A DNA stretch of 14,638 nucleotides from Conidiobolus incongruus B7586 (lineage: Eukaryota; Entomophthoromycota; Entomophthoromycetes; Entomophthorales; Conidiobolaceae), in the NCBI GenBank assembly GCA_000697335.1, contig JNEM01010986.1, positions 1-14,638 of the forward strand, read 5' to 3'. Shown here in pieces: positions 8,404-14,638 of this stretch. The notes under the pieces are model-generated. The model saw only the letters and a program-made list of their open reading frames with translations, was not told the origin of the DNA and did no database searches. Position 1 is the first letter of the stretch. Each line of letters opens with the position of its first letter. The translations under genes and the position numbers were made by a program.

Positions 8404-8535
8404 TTATTCTTCATGATTATCGTCCTTGTGTCTGTGCGAATGGTTCGCGAAATTATCATCAATAGAGTCTATTACTCCTATTAAACAGGGAATTAATCTC
8501 TCATTACTCTGTTTTCTTAAAAAGCACCATTTTTA
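8404..8535 (-). other. Orphan coding-like reading frame, possible terminal exon or gene relic
   Basis: Inside the AT desert this 130-base patch is richer in G+C and, on the minus strand, stays open for about 43 codons up to a TAA at 8404-8406. It has no ATG in frame. The translation includes NERLIPCLIGVIDSIDDNF and ends in a His/Asp/Glu-rich tail (HSHRHKDDNHEE). It could be a last exon, with an acceptor such as TTTTTAAG just upstream, or a remnant of a lost gene. No partner exon was found on the minus strand upstream, so the call is tentative. The GC-rich words GCGAA and TTCGC inside it form a small hairpin. Confidence 0.25.
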
Positions 8536-8539
8536 TAAT

Positions 8540-10655
8540 TTTTTACATGGTACTTGGAAAAAATAAAATCGTTTGATTTTTTACTTCTCAAATTTTGCTC
8601 ATTAAATGATAATACTCACCAAAATTAACATACATCACAATGAATGTCTAAATTTATAAGCTATAAACTTGGTGTGTAAAAATCTGAGAGTAGATATGTT
8701 AATATAGTAATTTTGACAAAGATTTTAGTACTTTAAAACAAGGGTAGTATATGATTGAAATGGACTAATTGCAATATTTGATTATAATAAATTTCTAATA
8801 CAATTCAACAAGTATTCAATATATTAATATTTTTTATTCTAAATTAGAAAACATTATAATCAACAGTGATTTTATCAAGAACACTTATGATTTAAATTAT
8901 TGTAATTAATATATAACGTTTAAAAACTATAGTATTATTCTCAAATCACAACAATTGTTTAGGATGTTGCCTAAAATTGAATTTAGATTTATAAGAGTCA
9001 AAATATAAATTCCTTATTTGGATTGTTTACTTTGAAAATTTAAAAGAATTAAATCATTTTTAATTGAGACAAATGAAATCATATATATATATAATATTGA
9101 TTATATAAAACTATTGACTAATTTTGTATATATCAGACACAATATATATATCTATATGAAAATATATATCATTGAAATTTTTCCAACTTAAAATCATTTA
9201 TTGAATTCAAAATCAATTTAAAATAAAAATAGAATTGATTATTATAAATTTGTATAAAAATTTCATCAAAATAATGTAATCAAGCAATAAGTTAAAAAAA
9301 TACATTTCTCAAGTGAAATTTGAGCACAAAAATAATGTACTTAATTATATTTCAATAATGTACATACTCAAAATGCTTGATTTATTAATGACTATTTCTC
9401 TCATGATGACATCTTGTCCATGTATTATTTAATAAGTATTATATTGCTGGATATAGTAAATTTTAATTAGTCAAAATAATATTAGGAATTATATATAAAA
9501 GTCTTAGTAAATTTTCTTATATACTATTTTATATTAATTAAATTCAATTATTAAATTTCAAGTTTAATCCATTATATGATTATAATGGTTAAATATTAGT
9601 ATATTTGTATATTAGTAACTAAAATTTAAATATTAATTAAAAAAAATTTTAAGTTTAAATTGCTTGCTTTTTGAAATTAATGTTTTCAAATTTTGTAATA
9701 TGAAGTTAAATCCAATGATTATTTACTTTATATATAATTTTTAAGAAATGTTTCTAAATTTTATATAATTTTTGTTCATTAATTTGAGAAATTATTGGTT
9801 TATTAAAATTAAAGCAAAATATCTACATCAGAATTTAAATAATTCATATAGAATTAATATTCTTTAAAATAGAAAAATAATATATTTTATGAACAATATT
9901 GTATTATCAAATTATGTAATTTTGATCCTCATTAATAGTAATATTTGATAACTATTGAAAAATATATATCTAATATTTCATTAGATTATTAAATATATGG
10001 ATAAATATTTGCCATATAGCATTCAATTCACCAAAATGAATAAAATCATATTTTATTTGAGAGAATATATATTAAACAATATCTAAATATCAAAAATGTT
10101 AGAAAAAAATATAACATATCAATCGATTGTAATTGATTTTAAAAAGCTATGGACTTTTGAATTATTAGATAAATATATTCAATTATTACATTTTTTAAAT
10201 TAAAAAAGACTAATTTGATAAAAATGGAATTATTGTGATTAAATCAGTATATACATAGATACTTATTAGAACTTGGAATTTTATGGAATATCATTTATCA
10301 AAATATTTGCAATATAGAGATATTTCAAGATTTATTGAAGAAAAAAATTGATAAATATTGAATAAGATTAAACTAAATCTACATGTTCCACAAATAGAAT
10401 CATCGATATGTTTATAAAACCAAATAAAATTTGTAAAGCAGAGACAATTAGAAATTAATTATCATTGGTGTATTTTGTCCAATAAGTGAATTTAGTTTCA
10501 ATCGATTTTGAAACTCCAACTACCTTTAATAATCAAATTTAATCTCAGAGTTTGAATTTGACACACTATAAGTTGTAAATTTTATAAAAAATATTTAAAT
10601 ATAAATGATCTTAATAACCCAAAAAAGAATTTATTTTAAATAAAACACTCTTTAA
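8540..10655. other. Long AT-rich intergenic DNA, upstream flank of the RGS gene
   Basis: About 2.1 kb with no supported gene, RNA or element on either strand. Short AT-dinucleotide runs occur near 9081-9092. The last 200 bases should contain the promoter of the RGS gene; no specific site stands out from the background. Confidence 0.5.
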
Positions 10656-10663
10656 TTATCAAA

Positions 10664-12292
10664 ATGGCTCCAAAAACAGATGATCCCATGCTCGGAACAC
10701 ACTCTAATACGTGTAATGGTTCGGTTGTTGGAGTATCCGAGTTTCTAGGTAAAAAAGTAAAAAATCGATTGGTATTAAATGAGTTCAAAGAATATTTAAC
10801 AGAAGTTGAGCACAATTCAGAGAACTTGGATTTTTTTATATGGTTAGATCAGTACAAAGTGGTGTATTCAGCATTCACAAAGACGAATAGTGACAATGGG
10901 CCTTCCAATATGGTTCCTATTACCAAAAATTCTAAAGATATGTATAAATTTTTCAAAGCTGCTAATCCTAAAGGTGGGTCACTTTTTAAAGTATTTAAAA
11001 AAGTTATTTTTGGTAATAAAAGTCTCACGGCTACGTCTGATTCAAGTGATACCAATACTAATGCATCTGAGAGATATGCTGACCCTTTTACCCCTAGCGT
11101 TGGAAAATTATCTTCATTAAATAGTTTAATGTCTGAGGAAAGATCCATGAAAATGATAAGTCAAACCTCTTTAGTCCCTTCTCAGGACGAAAATATGGGT
11201 AAAAAATCTCTCTCTTTTGATATACTTGAATCATCATCAGAATACCAACCTAAAACTCCAAGAGTTATGACAGAGAGTAAAATGTCTAGTAATTTTCCGA
11301 AGGACTCAGACCAATTTAATGAGCCATTTAACACCTCTAAAAAATCATTCGAGCAAAACAGTGAATTTGACCTTTCTGCTATTGACGAAAAATTGGATGA
11401 GATTATCCCTTGGGAGAAACAGATTGAAGAAATAGAAATGGGGAAGAAAACTTTCGAGAGTTATAGGAGTCCAAATAATCGTCGTACTTATGATAATACC
11501 TCTCCAAGAATATCCAGACTACTAGCGGAGGACTGTAACAATTCAATTTGCTTTAATTTTGTTGATGAAATGTCCAATATTCATGAGAATTTTAGTATCA
11601 AAATTAACGAAATATTTTCACAAGATAATGATGCCGCAATCAAATCTACTATTAGTCAGCTTTTTGACGATTCTTCTACATCTTCACATACCAAATCGAC
11701 TCATTCATATTCAACTAATTCAAAAACAGACCAATTGGCTTCTCACTCTTCATCGGATCAATTGGAGGAACTCGATGAGCAATTCCATAATCACTGTCAA
11801 ATCAACAATATATCTGAGGATTATAACATCGATGAAGCTTACCAAAGTTCCAAGCCATCGCCAAACATATCTCCGCAGCGTATTCCAGAAGCTTCAGCAG
11901 AATGCCAGCGATCAAAAAATGTCGTCCCATGGGAGCAGCAGATGGAAGAAATTGAGAATCCAGACTTGGATAAGAGCGGCAAATCGCATAATGAAGATGA
12001 AATTAAAGTTCCAAGCCACCTTCCTCTTGCAGATCATGTTACAACATGTCTTCGAGAATTCATATTTCCTGGTGCAAGTAAGGAGCTTAATATACCATTT
12101 AAATTAAAAGCTGAATTATACGAAAGAATTCAACATTCTACACATCCAGATATATTTGGACCAATCGCGGATCATGTTTATATAGGATTAAGATGGCAGA
12201 GTTTTCCAGCTTTTATGAAGTATAATGCAAAGAAGATAACAGATAAGAAGCTTTCAAAGAAACATAAGAAAGTATTAAATTCATTTATATGA
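10664..12292 (+). CDS. RGS-domain protein with a long insert splitting the domain, 542 aa
   Basis: RGS domains bind the active G-alpha subunit of a heterotrimeric G protein and speed its GTP hydrolysis, turning off receptor signalling at the inner face of the plasma membrane. The N-terminal half of the domain is seen at about 36-71 (FKEYLTEVEHNSENLDFFIW, then LDQY), and the C-terminal half at about 455-526, with LREFIFPGASKELNIP, HSTHPDIFGPI and a closing SFPAFMKYNAKKI. These are the usual landmarks of fungal RGS domains. The two halves are separated by roughly 380 residues, against a few dozen normally. The insert is Ser/Thr/Asp/Glu/Asn-rich, probably disordered, with several S/T-P sites (for example T198-P, S269-P, S280-P, S399-P, S403-P) that suggest kinase control. 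It carries the motif PWE(K/Q)Q(I/M)EEIE twice, at 249-258 and 422-431. The C-terminus is strongly basic (KKHKK), which could aid membrane or nuclear targeting. No DEP domain or membrane segment is present, so it is unlike Sst2/FlbA. The start ATG at 10664 has a good context (caaaATGGC). The gene is intronless; AATAAA overlaps the stop at 12292-12297, with another at 12406-12411. Confidence 0.85.
   Translation: MAPKTDDPMLGTHSNTCNGSVVGVSEFLGKKVKNRLVLNEFKEYLTEVEHNSENLDFFIWLDQYKVVYSAFTKTNSDNGPSNMVPITKNSKDMYKFFKAANPKGGSLFKVFKKVIFGNKSLTATSDSSDTNTNASERYADPFTPSVGKLSSLNSLMSEERSMKMISQTSLVPSQDENMGKKSLSFDILESSSEYQPKTPRVMTESKMSSNFPKDSDQFNEPFNTSKKSFEQNSEFDLSAIDEKLDEIIPWEKQIEEIEMGKKTFESYRSPNNRRTYDNTSPRISRLLAEDCNNSICFNFVDEMSNIHENFSIKINEIFSQDNDAAIKSTISQLFDDSSTSSHTKSTHSYSTNSKTDQLASHSSSDQLEELDEQFHNHCQINNISEDYNIDEAYQSSKPSPNISPQRIPEASAECQRSKNVVPWEQQMEEIENPDLDKSGKSHNEDEIKVPSHLPLADHVTTCLREFIFPGASKELNIPFKLKAELYERIQHSTHPDIFGPIADHVYIGLRWQSFPAFMKYNAKKITDKKLSKKHKKVLNSFI
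11408..11956 (+). repeat. Two copies of a PWExQxEEIE motif within the RGS protein
   Basis: The codons at 11408-11437 encode PWEKQIEEIE and those at 11927-11956 encode PWEQQMEEIE, identical at 8 of 10 residues, each preceded by two aliphatic residues. The second copy lies about 20 residues before the second half of the RGS domain; the first lies in the insert. The copies differ at several silent positions, so the similarity appears to be kept at protein level. Confidence 0.7.
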
Positions 12293-12453
12293 ATAAATTT
12301 TTCAATTTATTATTAATTATATTTAAAAATTTTTTTTCTTAAAATGTTTTAGTTGGTAATATAATTATATTAAATTTATTTAACAATTATTATATAATTT
12401 GGTATAATAAAAATTTTTTTCTAAAAAATGAAATATCTTTTAAATTATTATTA

Positions 12454-13211
12454 TTAATTTTTCATTACTCTTGGGATCTTTTTCCATTTTTGGAATGATT
12501 TCCTGATTATATTGAAAAAGGCTTTGACTACTTTCTTTATTATCGTCAAGGAAGTGAATTTCTTTTCATTAACTGGAGGCTGGCTACCACTTAGAGTATT
12601 ATTACCTTGACTAAATAGTGGGGCTTTTGTTAGTTGCTTATTACTGTCAGTTTCAGGTATTAAGGTGGCATTTGTGTCACTAGATTTTGACCATGGCTTT
12701 AGCTGATTAGAAGCAGCCGAGGTGAAATTCTTATTTAATAAACCATTCAAGAAACCAATAAATCCGGTTTAAGTTTTTGCAGATGACGGCACGTAATCCA
12801 AGTTCTTTCCACCTTGTTTTATTTTGATTTGAGAATACGGATACAATAGGATTGATAAATGCATAATCATTTGTTAACTTTTGGCCATTGTTAGATACTA
12901 GATCTTGCTCGTAATTTTTCTTGAGCTTGCTTTCTTTTTGTAAATTCAGGAAAGAGATTAAAGCTTAATTACTAGATTATTGTGATTGTTTATCACTGGG
13001 TGGCAAGTTCCAATCTATTATCCTTTGTCCTTCCACTTTATCTGAAACATGATTCACAATCAATTTATTCGCAACTTGTACATACTAAAATATTGATTGC
13101 TGATTTTGCCAATTTATTTTTACTTCTTTCACTATAATCAAAATCTTGTATCAAGTTGCCATTGATATCAATTACATTGGATAAAATATTTAATAAACTT
13201 AAGAATTTCAT
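12454..13211 (-). pseudogene. Decayed gene of unknown function with a secretion-signal-like start
   Basis: On the minus strand protein-like sequence can be followed for about 750 bases, but in more than one frame and with about four interruptions, so the gene looks broken. The ATG at 13211 begins MKFLSLLNILSNVI, a short hydrophobic start that could be a signal peptide. Further on there are segments rich in Asn, Lys, Ser and Gln (about 12770-13110) and a final open stretch (12454-12775) with TNATLIPETDSNKQ and a basic, amphipathic end (IIKKVVKAFFNIIRK). The coding-like stretches are less AT-rich than the flanks. A GTATGT donor at 13085 and a TTTCAG acceptor ending at 13042 would define a 44-base intron, but using it does not keep the frame open, so decay is more likely than splicing. 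No family was recognised. It is convergent with the RGS gene, whose stop lies about 160 bases away. Confidence 0.45.
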
Positions 13212-13214
13212 TAT

Positions 13215-14010
13215 AGAGAGTATAAACTATTTGTAAATAATATAATATACCAACAAGCAAAACTGTAGTATTATTTAAGCTATATAACGATATTGTTATA
13301 TTTTCAAATTGATATCCCGAAGTTCATATTCATTCAATATTTCAACTGAATAATCAGCTGAATCTAAAAAATTAGCAGAAATTTTTGCTAGTTTTGTTGA
13401 TAAAGTTTAATTAACATAAATAAAGTCACATCAATTATCAAAGTTATTCTAAATTGATAAAAATATTGCAGAATACATTGATTACTCATAATTCTAAAAT
13501 CAAAAACTCACATACATTCATTTAAGTAACATAAAATTTTAGGTTAAGTATATTTTAATAACATCAATTTTTTAATATTTTATATAATTAAGAATAATAT
13601 CATAATTTAATTAAATTGATTTTAAATATATATATATATATATATTGAATATAAAAACTCAACTATTTAAACGTTACAATTAATTTTTATATATCAAAAT
13701 TTATAAAATATTAAGTATTATAACAATGAAGTTCCTTAAGTTTATAGAAAAATCAATATTATATTTATATATTATTTTAAAATCTTAATAATAATATTTT
13801 TGGAAATTGAATTTAAAATTCAATTTTTAGTATATAATTAATAAATATAACAGTATAATATAAAGTTAATACTTATCTCTAACATTTATAATTATCTGCT
13901 ATATTCTTGATAAATTTTTTATAATTTTAATATCAGCTTTTTTAAAATCTAAAGTTAACATTTCAATTTTTAATTAAACTTTTTATATTGATTTATATTA
14001 TATAATTATA
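13215..14010. other. AT-rich intergenic DNA
   Basis: No gene is supported. The first part (13215-13530) is slightly less AT-rich and may be the old upstream region of the decayed gene. An AT-dinucleotide run is listed separately. Confidence 0.45.
13626..13645. repeat. (AT)10 microsatellite
   Basis: Ten uninterrupted AT units, the longest clean dinucleotide run in the window. No function is implied. Confidence 0.85.
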
Positions 14011-14016
14011 TTTTTA

Positions 14017-14451
14017 TGTCAGGGGTTAACGCTGACAACAATGGGTTTTACGAGCTTAAACGGGGAATCGCCAGTGGTAAACGATAAATTACCACGGAAT
14101 TAAGGGAAATTATTGGGATTCACCAAAGTAGGTGAAAATGATTTGCTATGAATCAGGTTCTTTGAATAAAGTAAATATCTCACGCTCATCACAACTCAAC
14201 ACTTTTGTGAGGGTTACGAGAAAAACTTAGAGACTGTATACTTTTGAAAATGAAGATAGAAGATATGTTTATTAGTTTGCTTATGATAATCTTATATTAG
14301 GTTCCATTGTTGATTTTTGTGGACATGAATGACTTATAGACAGAAAGTAATAGGATCAACTAGTTCAAGGGATGTGATATCTCCAATGTGACTTCTCAAA
14401 TCCTGTGGTAATCAGAGTTTCTTAAGTAATTGAGAGGATTATTCTCCATCA
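14017..14451 (-). mobile_element. LTR-like island, probable fossil of an LTR retrotransposon
   Basis: This stretch stands out from the AT-rich flanks by composition. On the minus strand it can be read from TGATGGAG to CCCTGACA, giving TG...CA ends over about 435 bases, with a TATA-like CTATAAG near 14333-14339 and an AATAAA at 14268-14273 about 65 bases further on, the order seen in LTRs. No matching target-site duplication and no internal region were found, so the ends are uncertain and it appears old and alone. The family is not clear; a Ty1/copia type is possible. An alternative reading is a structured RNA, because the left 200 bases hold several hairpins. No open protein-coding frame was seen. 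Confidence 0.35.
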
Positions 14452-14638
14452 TAAATAAACTAAATAAAATATAATCTGATATTTTATAATTTAAAAATAT
14501 ACCAAATATGGTATCTTTTCCTAAATATTCATAGTTATAATAAATTATATAATTTTAATATAATATAATATTATATATTAATTAGGTTTTTTAAATATTC
14601 AAGTTAAAAAAATTAAATATTCATTATTTTAAGAAAAT

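Noticed and set aside
10849-12107. Additional frames inside the RGS gene on both strands (10849-11148, 10890-11120, 11559-12107)
   Set aside because: They are shadows of the RGS reading frame, which has clear domain landmarks. None has a plausible product.
12454-12750. Treating the 98-codon minus-strand frame as an intact small gene
   Set aside because: Its first codon is TTG, and coding-like sequence continues upstream past interruptions, so it is the tail of a decayed gene.
1-14638. CRISPR arrays, bacterial operons, riboswitches or rRNA
   Set aside because: No regularly spaced direct repeats with unique spacers, ribosome-binding sites or rRNA-like conserved words were seen. The only regular array is the in-frame coding repeat at 727-1305.

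Overview
The window looks like nuclear DNA of a very AT-rich eukaryote, most probably a fungus. The gaps between genes are estimated by eye at 80% A+T or more, while coding stretches stand out as islands of ordinary composition. No gene shows a convincing intron. The one gene with a clear family is a fungal-style regulator of G-protein signalling (RGS). Three islands look like lone LTRs of retrotransposons. An early-diverging, possibly animal-associated fungus with a reduced, AT-rich genome would fit, but that lineage guess is inference and weakly held. All open genes use standard stop codons.

Layout from left to right. Positions 724-1857 (minus) encode a 377-residue secreted Tyr/Asp/Trp-rich repeat protein with a tandem array of about 99 bp per unit. 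Between 2696 and 3542 lie two lone LTR-like fossils. Positions 4308-4901 (minus) encode a 197-residue secreted Gly/Tyr-rich protein. Positions 6728-7075 (minus) encode a 115-residue secreted six-cysteine protein. A short orphan reading frame sits at 8404-8535 inside an AT desert. Positions 10664-12292 (plus) encode a 542-residue protein whose RGS domain is split by a very long Ser/Asp/Glu-rich insert. Positions 12454-13211 (minus) hold a decayed gene of unknown function with a secretion-signal-like start. Positions 14017-14451 hold a third LTR-like or structured island. The rest is AT-rich DNA in which I see no genes.

The most interesting signal is the pair of Tyr-rich secreted proteins at 724-1857 and 4308-4901. 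Both have the same plan: signal peptide, Pro/Ala-rich linker, short charged or helical stretch, a dibasic RR-G site, then a Tyr-rich repeat tail containing the shared hexapeptide GGYKSY. In the first protein the repeats also carry a recurring W-x-D-K-R-Y block, so a Kex2-type protease could release a series of Tyr-rich peptides. Such proteins could be peptide precursors (of the kexin-processed repeat type, or like the Tyr-containing cores of ustiloxin-type RiPPs), or Tyr-crosslinked wall, coat or adhesive proteins. The sequence alone does not decide between these. The small cysteine-rich protein, and perhaps the decayed gene, add further secreted products to the neighbourhood. The RGS protein is cytoplasmic and has no evident mechanistic link to them.
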